Under the pieces are notes generated by a model. That model ran no database searches, was not told the DNA's origin, and worked only from the letters and a program-made list of their open reading frames with translations. Both the position numbers and the translations under genes were made by a program. Positions 46,680 through 54,532 of a stretch of DNA of 64,000 nucleotides are shown here, piece by piece. How positions within the stretch are numbered: the first letter of the stretch is position 1; each line of letters begins with the position of its first letter. The stretch comes from Prevotella sp. (GTDB lineage Bacteria > Bacteroidota > Bacteroidia > Bacteroidales > Bacteroidaceae): NCBI GenBank assembly GCA_017470345.1, contig JAFUEP010000016.1:23918-87917 (forward strand). Direction: 5' to 3'.

Positions 46680-48434
46680 ATGAGACATTTCTATCTTATC
46701 ATCCTGATACTCGGAACCCTCTCAGCCCATGCTATCACCAGGGAAGACCTGGCCGAGTATGCCAAGTCCCTCAAAGGACTGAAGAAAGAGCAGTTGAAGA
46801 CGGCCATACACAATCTGACTGGGTCGCCGAAGACGCTATCCTATGGAAGCGGCAGCAATGCGACATGGTCAGGTTTTTATCAGACCGACCGCAACCCCGT
46901 GAACAACGAATGTATCAACCGCTACAGCGCCAACAAGTTCTATTTTCCCAACACCAATACCGGCTCATCCATCAGCGGCATGAACATTGAGCACTCCTTC
47001 CCTAAGAGCTGGTGGGGAGGAACTGAGAACAGTGCCTATAGAGACCTTTATAACCTCTACCCGTCTGATCAGAGTGCCAACTCCTCAAAGAGCAACTATC
47101 CGATGGGCATCGTCGAAGTGATAAAAACAGAGGAAGAAGGCTATGACAAAGTAGGAACAGGCACCATCGACGGCGTGAGCGGACGCAACTGCTGGGAGCC
47201 CGGCGACCAGTATAAGGGCGACTTCGCACGGGCCTATATGTACATGGCCACGGCCTATCAGAACCTGACATGGCAGGGCAAAGAAGGTCTTCAGCAGTTA
47301 GAGAACGACGCCTGGCCGACACTAAAGCAGTGGGCCTACACGCTCTATCTCACCTGGCTGGAGGCCGACCACGTCGACAGCCTGGAGATCGCCCGCAACA
47401 ACGCCGTGGCCGTCATCCAGGGCAACCGCAACCTCTACGTCGACTACCCCTATCTGGCCGAATATGTCTGGGGCGACTCCGTCGATGTGGCCTTTAATCC
47501 CTACACATCCGTGACGACGGCCGAAGACGACGCACGCTATACGGGCAGCGCCACGGTCGTGACTGTCGCCAAGCCCCAGTTCTCGCCCGACGGCGGCTCC
47601 TACGGCAGCACGCAGGTCGTGACCATCTCTTGCACGACGCCTGGCGTGACCATCTATTACACCATCGACGGCTCATCGCCTACCACCAACGGCATCGCCT
47701 ACACCGAGCCCCTGACAATCAGCGAGACCACCACGCTCAAGGCTGTCGCCGTCGACGCTGACGGTACAATGAGTAATGTCGCCACGGCCATCTACATCAT
47801 CTACGCCGCCACGACTGACTTTGCCGAGACTTTCGATAAATGCAATGGTACGGGAGGCAACGATGGCAAATTCGATGGATCTGGAACCGCTTCGTCCTCA
47901 AAGACTTATCATCCTGATAATGATGGATGGGAAGCTACGAGCTATTTCGGCGGCGACAAATGCGCCCGCTTTGGCAGCACCAAAAGCGCAGGCACGGTGA
48001 CCACCCCCGAATTTACCGTCAACGGCGTCTCTACGTTCACCTTTAAAGCCGCCGCATGGGTAGGCGACGGCACCTCGCTGCAGCTCTCTGTCGACGGCAA
48101 TGCCGAGCTGGACGAGACCTCACTGACGATGAAGGCGGGCGAATGGACCACCTACACACTGACGCTGACCGGCCAGGGCAACGTCAAGATCACGTTCACC
48201 CCTGCCAAGCGCTTCTTCCTCGACGAAGTCTACGCCAAGTCGCAGCGCATCGTCGGCGACATCAACAAGGACGGTCTGCTGTCCGTGGCTGACGTCACCG
48301 CCCTGGCCGACATCATCCTTGGCGTCATTCCCCCCTCCTCCACCGACTATGACATCGAGGCCGCCGACGTCAACAACGACGGCCAACGCTCCGTCGCCGA
48401 CCTGACGCAGCTCATCGACATGATTCTCAAGTGA
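46680..48434 (+). CDS. Secreted endonuclease I with chitobiase-C-like and dockerin-like domains
   Basis: The 584-residue protein has a signal peptide of about 18 residues, then an endonuclease I (EndA/NucM) domain at about residues 20-275 with GMNIEHSFPKSWWGG, the catalytic histidine block, and RDLYNLYPSDQSANSSKSNY. Next comes a chitobiase/beta-hexosaminidase C-terminal-type domain (FSPDGGSYGSTQVVTISCTT, TIYYTIDGSSPT), a beta-sandwich at about 380-515, and a dockerin-like pair of calcium loops (GDINKDGLLSVADVTALADI and ADVNNDGQRSVADLTQLIDM). It probably degrades extracellular DNA or RNA at the cell surface for nutrition. It follows mfd by 16 bases, but a hairpin terminator closes it at 48451. 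Confidence 0.9.
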   Translation: MRHFYLIILILGTLSAHAITREDLAEYAKSLKGLKKEQLKTAIHNLTGSPKTLSYGSGSNATWSGFYQTDRNPVNNECINRYSANKFYFPNTNTGSSISGMNIEHSFPKSWWGGTENSAYRDLYNLYPSDQSANSSKSNYPMGIVEVIKTEEEGYDKVGTGTIDGVSGRNCWEPGDQYKGDFARAYMYMATAYQNLTWQGKEGLQQLENDAWPTLKQWAYTLYLTWLEADHVDSLEIARNNAVAVIQGNRNLYVDYPYLAEYVWGDSVDVAFNPYTSVTTAEDDARYTGSATVVTVAKPQFSPDGGSYGSTQVVTISCTTPGVTIYYTIDGSSPTTNGIAYTEPLTISETTTLKAVAVDADGTMSNVATAIYIIYAATTDFAETFDKCNGTGGNDGKFDGSGTASSSKTYHPDNDGWEATSYFGGDKCARFGSTKSAGTVTTPEFTVNGVSTFTFKAAAWVGDGTSLQLSVDGNAELDETSLTMKAGEWTTYTLTLTGQGNVKITFTPAKRFFLDEVYAKSQRIVGDINKDGLLSVADVTALADIILGVIPPSSTDYDIEAADVNNDGQRSVADLTQLIDMILK

Positions 48435-48446
48435 TCAAAAACGTAC

Positions 48447-48492
48447 AAAAGGCGCCACCACCCTTCACCAGGGCAGTGGCGCCTCTCATTTT
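48447..48492. terminator. Bidirectional terminator hairpin
   Basis: GGCGCCAC at 48451-48458 pairs with GTGGCGCC at 48476-48483, flanked by AAAA on the left and CTCATTTT on the right, between two convergent genes. Confidence 0.8.
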
Positions 48493-48519
48493 GTTAGAAT
48501 CATTTACTTCTTTGTTCTC

Positions 48520-48885
48520 TTACTTCAAGCCACGATTCACGAGCGTGGTCTGCAGCAGCAGAAGATACTGACGATACTGCTTCTGGTTGAGCACGTAGTG
48601 CATGTAGCGGATGTCCTTCTTCACGGCCTGGTCGACAAGCTGTGCGCGCTCATCCTTCTCGGCATGGGCAGCCAGCATCATCTCGTTCTGGAAGTTGCGA
48701 TGAATGTCGGCGACAGCCTCCATCTGGTCGACCGTCAGTCCCAGCGTGACAGCCAGGCGACGGATGTTGACCGTCATGTCGTAGGCCTCGACGTCCTGCG
48801 TCGTGTTCGTGTTCTCGTTCTCAGCATTCACATTCATATTGGTGAGGCTGAGCATGGCCATAACCATCAAAACAATCTTTTTCAT
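48520..48885 (-). CDS. Small exported hypothetical protein
   Basis: The 121-residue product has a signal peptide of about 21 residues (KKIVLMVMAMLSLTNMNVNA) and a helical mature part with YDMTVNIRRLAVTLGLTVDQ, MEAVADIHRNFQNEMMLAAH and YVLNQKQYRQYLLLLQTTL. Similar short helical periplasmic proteins are common in Prevotella, and the pattern of a hinge and a QYRQYLLLL end recalls Spy/CpxP-like chaperone helices, but I do not assign a function. It has its own promoter (48992) and an unusually long leader of about 100 bases. Confidence 0.8.
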   Translation of the reverse strand: MKKIVLMVMAMLSLTNMNVNAENENTNTTQDVEAYDMTVNIRRLAVTLGLTVDQMEAVADIHRNFQNEMMLAAHAEKDERAQLVDQAVKKDIRYMHYVLNQKQYRQYLLLLQTTLVNRGLK

Positions 48886-48991
48886 ACTCTTTTTTCCTTT
48901 CTTTTTTTTTACTCGGGGCTTTGTTGTGTTATCCTGATGCCCCTACTTTCCTTAAATGTTTTTTGTTATCCTGTTTTGTCTTTCGACGGTG

Positions 48992-48999
48992 CAAAGGTA
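48992..48999 (-). promoter_or_regulatory. -7 element TACCTTTG for the small exported protein
   Basis: CAAAGGTA on the top strand; it implies a 5' leader of about 100 bases before the ATG at 48885. Confidence 0.6.
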
Positions 49000-49116
49000 C
49001 GGCGATTTTCCTTACGTTGTATCATTTTTGGGCCACTGTGTGCGGAAACAGCCCCTTTTGTTGACCAAAATCAAATAAAAAGGGATGAAGAAAACAATAA
49101 TTCAGATTATTTTTAG

Positions 49117-49124
49117 TACCTTTG
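49117..49124 (+). promoter_or_regulatory. -7 element TACCTTTG for slyD
   Basis: TACCTTTG lies 33 bases before the slyD ATG at 49158. Confidence 0.65.
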
Positions 49125-49157
49125 CCTACAATTTAAAAAATCAGTTTACTTATATAT

Positions 49158-49754
49158 ATGGAGAACAAAGAGAACAAATACCTGTCGGTGAGCTATCAGC
49201 TCTATTCTATCGACGAAAACGGTGGCAAGCACCTTGAGGAACAGACCCAGCAGGGACAGCCCTTCCAGTTTATCAGCGGCTTCGGCTTCTCGCTCGACAG
49301 CTTCGAGCAGCAGATCGTAGCCCTCGAGCAGGGCGCCAAGTTCGACTTCACCCTGACGCCCGCCCAGGCCTTCGGCGACTACGACCCTGAGGGCGTCCAC
49401 AAGATGAAGCGCGACGTGTTCAGCATCAATGGTCACTTCGACCACGAGAACATCTACCCCGGCGCCGTCATCACACTCATGGATGCCGACGAGCGCCGCT
49501 TCATGGCCCGCGTGGAGAAGGTGGAGGACGACGGTGTCACCATCGACACCAACCACCCCCTGGCCGGCCGGACGCTGCAGTTCACGGGACTGGTGCTCGA
49601 GAACCGCGAGGCCACGAAGGAGGAGATTCAGCACATGCTCAACCACATGAGCGGCGAAGGCTGCGGCTGTGGCTGCGAGGACTGCGAGGACGGCTGCGGC
49701 CATCACCATGACCACGGCCACGAGGGCGGCTGCGGCTGCGGGCATTGCCACTGA
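49158..49754 (+). CDS. slyD: SlyD-type FKBP peptidyl-prolyl isomerase with metal-binding tail
   Basis: The 198-residue cytoplasmic protein combines an FKBP prolyl isomerase domain with an inserted IF chaperone flap. Conserved blocks include LEEQTQQGQPFQFISGFG, LTPAQAFGDYDPEGVHKM, NHPLAGRTLQFTGLVLENRE and, at residues about 165-198, a tail of alternating cysteine, glycine and histidine (for example CGHHHDHGHEGGCGCGHCH). The tail should bind nickel or zinc, as in E. coli SlyD, which assists hydrogenase maturation and folding. It is followed by a heptamer array and aroC. The call is well supported by length and motifs. Confidence 0.92.
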   Translation: MENKENKYLSVSYQLYSIDENGGKHLEEQTQQGQPFQFISGFGFSLDSFEQQIVALEQGAKFDFTLTPAQAFGDYDPEGVHKMKRDVFSINGHFDHENIYPGAVITLMDADERRFMARVEKVEDDGVTIDTNHPLAGRTLQFTGLVLENREATKEEIQHMLNHMSGEGCGCGCEDCEDGCGHHHDHGHEGGCGCGHCH

Positions 49755-49758
49755 CCTG

Positions 49759-49788
49759 ATTGAGAATTGTGAATTGAGAATTGAGAGG
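49759..49788. repeat. Intergenic heptamer array (TTGAGAA)
   Basis: Units TTGAGAA, TTGTGAA, TTGAGAA and TTGAGAG fill the gap between slyD and aroC and end two bases before the aroC ATG. Confidence 0.85.
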
Positions 49789-49789
49789 T

Positions 49790-50875
49790 ATGCGCAACAC
49801 GTTCGGACATCTGTTCACACTGACCACCTTTGGCGAAAGCCATGGGGCGGCCGTCGGCGGCGTCATCGACGGCATGCCCGCAGGCATCGAGGTCGACCTC
49901 GACTTCGTGCAAAGTGAGCTCAACCGCCGCCGCCCCGGCCAAAGCGCACTGACCACCCAGCGCTCCGAGCCCGACCACGTAGAGCTGCTCAGCGGCATCT
50001 TCGAAGGGCGTACGACCGGCGCCCCCATCGGCTTCATCGTCAGAAACGAGAATCAGCATTCTGAGGACTACGAACACCTGCGTACCCTCTTCCGGCCCTC
50101 CCATGCCGACTACACCTATTTTTATAAATATGGTACGCGAGACCACCGCGGAGGCGGACGCTCGTCGGCACGCATCACGCTGAGCCGCGTCGTCGGCGGA
50201 GCCATGGCCAAGCTGGCCCTCCGCCAAATGGGCATCAGCGTGGTGGCCTACACCTCGCAGGTGGGGCCCATCGCCCTGGACCACGACTACCGCCACTACG
50301 ACCTCAGCCTTGCCGAGCAGAACGCCGTGCGCTGTCCCGACCCTGAGAAGGCCCGCCAGATGGAAGCACTCATCGCCGAGGTGAAAGCTGACGGCGACAC
50401 CATAGGCGGCATCGTCACCTGCGTCGTCCGCGGCTGTCCCCCAGGCGTCGGCGAGCCGGAGTTCTCCAAGCTCCATGCCTCGCTCGCCCAGTCGATGCTG
50501 AGCATCAATGCCGCCAAGGGCTTCGACTACGGAGCCGGCTTCAGCGGCGTCGACCAGCGCGGCAGCCAGCAGAACGACGCCTTCATCACGTCGCCCGCCG
50601 ACCCCTCCGCCATTGCCACCATGACCAACAACAGCGGCGGCATCCAAGGCGGCATCTCCAACGGCCAGGACATCTACTTCCGCGTGGTGTTCAAGCCCGT
50701 CGCCACCCTCCTGCGTCAGCAGCAGACGGTCGACACTGAGGGCCGCTCCACCACCTTCACCGCTCACGGCCGCCACGACCCCTGCGTGCTGCCCAGGGCT
50801 GTGCCTGTTGTCGAGTCAATGGCCGCCATGACGCTCCTCGACTACGTTTTATGTTCTAAAACATCAAAAATCTAG
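49790..50875 (+). CDS. aroC: Chorismate synthase
   Basis: AroC converts EPSP to chorismate with reduced FMN, the last step of the shikimate pathway. The ATG at 49790 is preferred to a TTG at 49781 inside the heptamer array. The 361-residue product has [52 protein letters not shown]-like signature 2 (here [20 protein letters not shown]), [40 protein letters not shown] and [19 protein letters not shown], all conserved in the family. Full length. No separate promoter is seen, so it is probably read from the slyD promoter. Confidence 0.96.
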   Translation: MRNTFGHLFTLTTFGESHGAAVGGVIDGMPAGIEVDLDFVQSELNRRRPGQSALTTQRSEPDHVELLSGIFEGRTTGAPIGFIVRNENQHSEDYEHLRTLFRPSHADYTYFYKYGTRDHRGGGRSSARITLSRVVGGAMAKLALRQMGISVVAYTSQVGPIALDHDYRHYDLSLAEQNAVRCPDPEKARQMEALIAEVKADGDTIGGIVTCVVRGCPPGVGEPEFSKLHASLAQSMLSINAAKGFDYGAGFSGVDQRGSQQNDAFITSPADPSAIATMTNNSGGIQGGISNGQDIYFRVVFKPVATLLRQQQTVDTEGRSTTFTAHGRHDPCVLPRAVPVVESMAAMTLLDYVLCSKTSKI

Positions 50876-50937
50876 AAAATATTCGGCAAAATTGCAAATT
50901 TCTTCGACAAATCCTTTGTCGTTTCAGAAATTTTGCT

Positions 50938-50945
50938 TATCTTTG
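50938..50945 (+). promoter_or_regulatory. -7 element TATCTTTG before the candidate small RNA
   Basis: Consensus TATCTTTG with no open reading frame of note after it, followed about 70 bases later by a strong palindromic terminator. Confidence 0.6.
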
Positions 50946-50951
50946 CACTCG

Positions 50952-51048
50952 CAAACTTCGGGCTTGTGAAAGTCTGAGTTGCTTTAGTTAAGTCTAGTTT
51001 AGTTTTTGTGTTGGTTGAGGGCTGCCAATTGGCAGCCCTCAAATTTTT
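50952..51048 (+). ncRNA. Candidate small non-coding RNA
   Basis: A transcript starting about seven bases after the -7 element would be near 97 bases long and end at the perfect 24-base palindrome 51017-51040 (GAGGGCTGCC... ) followed by AAATTTTT. It has no start codon with a sensible frame. I do not recognise a known RNA family; the support is the promoter-terminator spacing. Confidence 0.45.
51017..51048 (+). terminator. Palindromic terminator
   Basis: A perfect 24-base palindrome, GAGGGCTGCC plus its complement around AATT, followed by a T-rich tail. Confidence 0.75.
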
Positions 51049-51132
51049 GGAATAGAGAAAACGTTTCCTACTGTCTCTATCACATTGATCCGGGAATAGT
51101 AACTTTTATTTACAAACAAGGCTCTGACAAAC

Positions 51133-51219
51133 AAGAAGCGGCACTTCTCGTTCAAAAAAGCACCGCTTCTCGACACAAAAAGCGGCACTTCTTGGGCCAA
51201 AAAGCACCGCTTCTTTTTC
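51133..51219. repeat. AAGCGGYRCTT hairpin array, four units
   Basis: Units AAGCGGCACTTCTCG, AAGCACCGCTTCTCG, AAGCGGCACTTCTTG and AAGCACCGCTTCTTTTT repeat about every 22-24 bases with A-runs between, ending in a T-run. Confidence 0.75.
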
Positions 51220-51309
51220 ACCGCGAGAATATATTGCTGAGAATCAAATGGTTACAAAAGTGCAACAGACGACTGTCAGTTTATTTTACAAAATTCCCCT
51301 ACGTAACTG

Positions 51310-51468
51310 TTCAGCGAATCGGAGAAACGGCAACCTTCGGCTGGAAATTTTTCAAAATTAATTCAAAATTTTTCATCTTGTGCTTTTAAATTTGCCATTT
51401 TGTTCAATTTTGTTTTTAATTTTGATCAATTTCCAGCCGAAGGCGGTTCGTTTCTCCGATTCGCTGAA
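51310..51468. repeat. Long imperfect inverted repeat with AT-rich centre
   Basis: The arms of about 40 bases begin TTCAGCGAATCGGAGAAACG and carry CCTTCGGCTGGAAATT; they match in inverted order apart from a few bases near the middle of each arm. The centre is about 80 bases and very AT-rich. The shape fits a small non-autonomous mobile element. Confidence 0.7.
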
Positions 51469-51545
51469 TACTTACTCCCCTACTGCACAATCATAAACAT
51501 TCCTAATTATGAGGGCGAAATAACAGAAGATTGAGAAAATGTTTG

Positions 51546-51553
51546 TATCTTTG
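51546..51553 (+). promoter_or_regulatory. -7 element TATCTTTG for the transporter-suffix-like gene
   Basis: Lies 18 bases before the ATG at 51572 and inside a diverged copy of the duplicated promoter segment seen at 52250 and 58072. Confidence 0.55.
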
Positions 51554-51571
51554 ACAGCTGATTAGTGCAAA

Positions 51572-51853
51572 ATGGATCATTTTAAAAACTCATTACGACA
51601 TTTCTGGAACCAGATCAAGACATGGCTGCAGTCGCTTTCATTCCGGACAGGAGTGATCGTCCTACTATGCTGCATCCCATTCTATATCCTGTCCTTCGCC
51701 CAGATGCTGCTCCCGATAAGTGCTGCGGCCAAGGGGGTGCTGTGGACGGTGCTCTTCGGATTGGCAAAGACCTGCCAGTATGGTGGTCTTACCATTCTGG
51801 GCGTCGAAGGCTACAACCGGTTAAAGAATTGGATGAAGCGAAAGAAAGGTTGA
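51572..51853 (+). CDS. Small membrane protein, transporter-suffix-like
   Basis: The 93-residue product has two hydrophobic segments (TGVIVLLCCIPFYILSFAQM and GVLWTVLFGLAKTCQYGGLT) and a basic C-terminus. The pattern and the convergent SMR transporter next to it suggest the short transporter-suffix proteins that often accompany small drug/metabolite exporters, but the similarity is weak and the function is not established. The gene ends 18 bases before the end of the SMR gene on the opposite strand. Confidence 0.55.
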   Translation: MDHFKNSLRHFWNQIKTWLQSLSFRTGVIVLLCCIPFYILSFAQMLLPISAAAKGVLWTVLFGLAKTCQYGGLTILGVEGYNRLKNWMKRKKG

Positions 51854-51870
51854 GCAATATGGTCACATCG

Positions 51871-52194
51871 TCACGATAATGCTTTTAATCCAATGATCGA
51901 CCCGATAAGGGTTGTCAGGAAGAATAATCTCCAGAAGGTTGCAGGCTCACGGAAGATGAAGATTCCGACAAGAACCGCACCGACTGCTCCGATGCCGGTC
52001 CAGACAGGATAGGCCGTCCCCAACGCTATTGTCTGTGTGGCTTTTGCCAAAAAGACGGCACTCAGGACATACAGGACCGCAAAGGCCGCTATCCATGACC
52101 ACCATTCACTTCCGACAACTCCTTTCGCTCTTCCCAGGCAATATGTGAAGCCGACCTCACACAGCCCTGCTATAATCAATATGATCCAATTCAT
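51871..52194 (-). CDS. SMR-family exporter, SugE/Gdx-like
   Basis: The ATG at 52194 gives the standard length of 107 residues with four transmembrane helices; the longer frame adds an unrelated N-terminus. NWIILIIAGLCEVGFTYCLG carries the essential membrane glutamate, and ALGTAYPVWTGIGAVGAVLV is the family signature. The sequence is closer to SugE/Gdx proteins, which export guanidinium in exchange for protons, than to EmrE, but a quaternary-ammonium role cannot be excluded. It sits in the inner membrane, probably as a dual-topology dimer. No riboswitch is recognised upstream. Confidence 0.88.
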   Translation of the reverse strand: MNWIILIIAGLCEVGFTYCLGRAKGVVGSEWWSWIAAFAVLYVLSAVFLAKATQTIALGTAYPVWTGIGAVGAVLVGIFIFREPATFWRLFFLTTLIGSIIGLKALS

Positions 52195-52249
52195 TTTTAT
52201 ATATTCTAAAAAGGGCATACCCACCAAAGCGTCAAGTATGCTTAAGGAA

Positions 52250-52352
52250 TTCTAACTGTTCTATCACAAACATTCATAATCATGAGGGCAAAATTACAAA
52301 AAATCGGGCAGAAATGAGTATCTTTGCTTGCTGATTTAATAAGATTTAGTAT
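52250..52352. repeat. Duplicated divergent promoter segment, copy 1
   Basis: About 103 bases beginning TTCTAACTGTTCTATCA and ending GATTTAATAAGATTTAGTATG; it is nearly identical to 58072-58174 and carries the -7 element TATCTTTG at 52319-52326. Confidence 0.85.
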
Positions 52353-52482
52353 GACAGAACGGATAATTGCCCGTATGGACCCGATGGGCAGAGCCATCGA
52401 CGACTATCATAAGGAGAAAACTGGTATCCCATATCTCCTTATGTATTTGCAATTTTTCCGCAAAAGTACGAAAAACACCTGA
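52351..52482 (+). CDS. Short remnant ORF after the duplicated promoter
   Basis: A 43-residue frame reading TERIIARMDPMGRAIDDYHK, then a short unrelated end. The DPMGRAIDDY block resembles the N-terminus of Bacteroidetes class I methyltransferases, so this is probably the 5' remnant of a lost gene. A terminator overlaps its end. Confidence 0.35.
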   Translation: MTERIIARMDPMGRAIDDYHKEKTGIPYLLMYLQFFRKSTKNT

Positions 52483-52508
52483 AAAAGAAACGAAACAGGT
52501 GTTTTTTT
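52473..52508 (+). terminator. Intrinsic terminator
   Basis: AAACACCTG at 52473-52481 pairs with CAGGTGTTT starting at 52496, followed by seven T. Confidence 0.8.
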
Positions 52509-52521
52509 GATGGAATAATAG

Positions 52522-52529
52522 TAATTTTG
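52522..52529 (+). promoter_or_regulatory. -7 element TAATTTTG for the metallophosphatase
   Basis: Lies 16 bases before the ATG at 52545 and overlaps the alternative TTG start at 52527, which is therefore rejected. Confidence 0.6.
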
Positions 52530-52544
52530 CAGCCCGTAACATTT

Positions 52545-53369
52545 ATGAATACACACTGTTTACCACTCTCCTGCCTACTGACGGCCCTGACACTGGGCAT
52601 GCTGCTCGTGTCGTGCGACGAGGCATTCGACATCCACCCCTACGACGTGGACTTCAAGGGCGACAGAGACATCAACGCCCGCCAGATAGCCACCATTGAG
52701 CAGCGCTGCGCCTCGAAAGACACGCTGCGCATTGCCTTCATCAGCGACACCCACGGCTGGTATACCGACATGAAGGACGAGGTGGCTTCGCTGAACGAGC
52801 ACAACGACCTTGACTTCGTGATCCACTGCGGCGACCTGACCGACACGGGCACGTCGAAAGAGTTTGAATGGAGCCGCGACATTCTCAATGGGCTACACAT
52901 GCCCTACGTGGCCTTGGTGGGCAACCACGACTTTCTGGGAACAGGCAACCAGGCCTACGACGTGATGTTCGGCACGATGAACTTCTCGTTCATCGCATCG
53001 CGGGTGAAGTTCGTCTGTCTGAACACCAACGCCACGGAGTATGACTACATGGCCGCCGTGCCCAACTTCGACTTCATGGAGCAAGAGGTGACCACCGGCA
53101 CCGACCGTTTCGACCGCACGTTGCTCATCATGCACGCCCCACCCTACAGCGACCAGTTCAACAACAACGTGTGCAAGGCCTTCCGCCGCTATCTCGACCT
53201 GTTCCCCGGTTTGCTGTGCTGCATCTATGGGCACAACCACAACGACACGGTGACCGACATCTACGACGACGGGCTGCTCTTCTGGGGCATCGACTGTGCC
53301 GCGCATCGCAACTATCGCATCATGACCATAACACCCGACGGCTATGAAATGGAACAGATTCGCTTTTAG
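52545..53369 (+). CDS. Calcineurin-like metallophosphatase lipoprotein
   Basis: The 274-residue product starts with a lipoprotein signal (LLTALTLGMLLVSCDEAFDI) and then has the calcineurin-like phosphoesterase motifs: IAFISDTHGWYTD (D-x-H), VIHCGDLTDTG (GD), VALVGNHDFLG (GNH), LLIMHAPPYS (H) and IYGHNHND (GH-x-H). These bind two metal ions. It is likely an outer- or inner-membrane-anchored phosphodiesterase or phosphatase facing the periplasm; the substrate is unknown. Its 3' end overlaps the next gene by 26 bases, indicating an operon. Confidence 0.9.
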   Translation: MNTHCLPLSCLLTALTLGMLLVSCDEAFDIHPYDVDFKGDRDINARQIATIEQRCASKDTLRIAFISDTHGWYTDMKDEVASLNEHNDLDFVIHCGDLTDTGTSKEFEWSRDILNGLHMPYVALVGNHDFLGTGNQAYDVMFGTMNFSFIASRVKFVCLNTNATEYDYMAAVPNFDFMEQEVTTGTDRFDRTLLIMHAPPYSDQFNNNVCKAFRRYLDLFPGLLCCIYGHNHNDTVTDIYDDGLLFWGIDCAAHRNYRIMTITPDGYEMEQIRF

Positions 53370-54036
53370 TCTGATGCTCACGGGTCTGTCCCTCAGCGCC
53401 CAGGCAGAAGACTCCATCAGCGCGAAGCCACGCCGGCCTTCGCGCTACGAGCGCTTTGTGGAGAAGCGCCACCAGCAATGGGACGCCCTCATTCCCACCC
53501 AGTTCGTCATTCAGAACGCGGGCAACATGGGCCTGCTCTCGGCCGGTGCCGGATGGAGCTACGCCCACGACCACCTGGAAACGCACGTGCTCTTCGGCTA
53601 CATACCGGCCCACCAGAGCACTCGCGGAAAACTGACCATGACGGTGAAGGAGAACTATATTCCCTGGCGCCTGCCATTGACCCGGAGCCACGAGCCGCAG
53701 GCCAACGCGCTCGCCAGGGGCTGGAGCGTCAGTCCGCTCACGGCCAGCATCTACCTGAACACCGTCTACGGCCACGAGTTCTGGAAGAATCAGCCCCATC
53801 GCTATCCTAACAAATACTATGAGTTCATGTCGACGAAGTTCCGTCTGAACGTGGCACTGGGGCAGAGCATCACCTGGCAGATTCCCCAAGAGCACAGGCG
53901 CAATGCCAAGAACATCACCCTGTTCTATGAGCTTAGCTCGTGCGACCTCTACATCCGCTCAAAGTTCATCGACCACAACGTGCCGCTGAAAGACATCCTG
54001 GGACTCTCCATCGGCGTGAAGCTGCAGACGCTGTGA
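53344..54036 (+). CDS. Exported, probably outer-membrane beta-barrel hypothetical protein
   Basis: The 230-residue product has a signal peptide of about 21 residues (NRFAFSLMLTGLSLSAQAED). The mature part alternates hydrophobic and polar residues (FVIQNAGNMGLLSAGAGWSY, LETHVLFGYIP, LSVGVKLQTL-like end), which suggests beta strands closing a small barrel. I do not recognise a named family. The start lies inside the metallophosphatase gene, so the two are translationally linked and may act on the same substrate at the envelope. Confidence 0.75.
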   Translation: MKWNRFAFSLMLTGLSLSAQAEDSISAKPRRPSRYERFVEKRHQQWDALIPTQFVIQNAGNMGLLSAGAGWSYAHDHLETHVLFGYIPAHQSTRGKLTMTVKENYIPWRLPLTRSHEPQANALARGWSVSPLTASIYLNTVYGHEFWKNQPHRYPNKYYEFMSTKFRLNVALGQSITWQIPQEHRRNAKNITLFYELSSCDLYIRSKFIDHNVPLKDILGLSIGVKLQTL

Positions 54037-54056
54037 ACAGCTGACATACAAATGTC

Positions 54057-54092
54057 GAGACCCCGACCTGCATTTGTGCAAGCCGGGGTCTC
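54057..54092 (+). terminator. Hairpin after the outer-membrane protein gene
   Basis: GAGACCCCG at 54057-54065 pairs with CGGGGTCTC at 54084-54092. There is no T-run, so termination would be weak or factor-assisted. Confidence 0.5.
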
Positions 54093-54391
54093 TGGGGGAA
54101 TATAGTCGTGACGGCTTACCATTCGATGACTGAATCACACTGCAAAGGAGGTTCATTTCGGCTTTGTCTCAAAAGGATTATTCATAATTGGAGGGAAAGA
54201 AGCCCTAAAGGTAAGAATTATGTTGAACGGATTGATGAGATACAATGGCTGGCTGCCTTGCGGTCAAAGACGTCGGTCTTCTGGATTTACATGTCGGTCT
54301 TGCAAATCATAAAGTATCGTAATTTTGGTACAAATATAGCGATAATTTCTCTATTCTGACTAACTTTGCATCATAATTTTGCGAAATTTAG
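54093..54391. other. Gene-free stretch
   Basis: About 300 AT-rich bases with no convincing gene; only a TAACTTTG -7 element at 54361-54368 is recognised, before the Tat-leader ORF. Confidence 0.55.
54361..54368 (+). promoter_or_regulatory. -7 element TAACTTTG
   Basis: Lies 24-27 bases before the Tat-leader ORF and would drive glycerate kinase as well. Confidence 0.55.
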
Positions 54392-54532
54392 ATGATGGAT
54401 AGAAGAACGTTCATGAAGAAGGCAGCCCTGGCAACTGCGGGAGCGGCCATTGCAACTCCTATGACGGCGATGCTGTCGGATGCGGAGTCCGTCTCCAGCA
54501 ACACATGTCCGATTTTCAATTCAAACAGATGA
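54392..54532 (+). CDS. Orphan Tat signal peptide ORF coupled to glycerate kinase
   Basis: A 46-residue frame begins MMDRRTFMKKAALATAGAAI, a twin-arginine leader (RRTFMKK) followed by a hydrophobic stretch, and then stops after an unrelated tail. It ends in ATGA overlapping the ATG of the glycerate kinase at 54529. It looks like the start of a Tat-exported protein whose body was deleted, now acting as a leader ORF. A functional short peptide is possible but unsupported. Confidence 0.5.
   Translation: MMDRRTFMKKAALATAGAAIATPMTAMLSDAESVSSNTCPIFNSNR

Larger units (their letters stand above)
48886..49157. other. Divergent promoter region
   Basis: Between two divergent genes. It contains minus-strand and plus-strand -7 elements and AT-rich sequence; no gene or repeat is recognised in it. 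Confidence 0.6.
50876..51571. other. Gene-free stretch with candidate small RNA, terminator array and long inverted repeat
   Basis: No protein gene is convincing in these 696 bases. They hold a promoter and terminator pair about 100 bases apart, an AAGCGGYRCTT array, a 159-base inverted repeat and a promoter repeat. Confidence 0.6.

Noticed and set aside
51133-51219. Regularly spaced repeats looking like a short CRISPR array
   Set aside because: Units alternate in orientation, spacers are only a few A/T/G bases and no cas gene is near; the terminator family explains them.
51006-51389. A 127-codon plus-strand frame
   Set aside because: It runs through a terminator palindrome, the AAGCGGYRCTT array and the long inverted repeat, and has no recognisable protein character.
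54108-54359. An 83-codon plus-strand frame in the gap before glycerate kinase
   Set aside because: No start context, no family resemblance, mixed composition; treated as non-coding.
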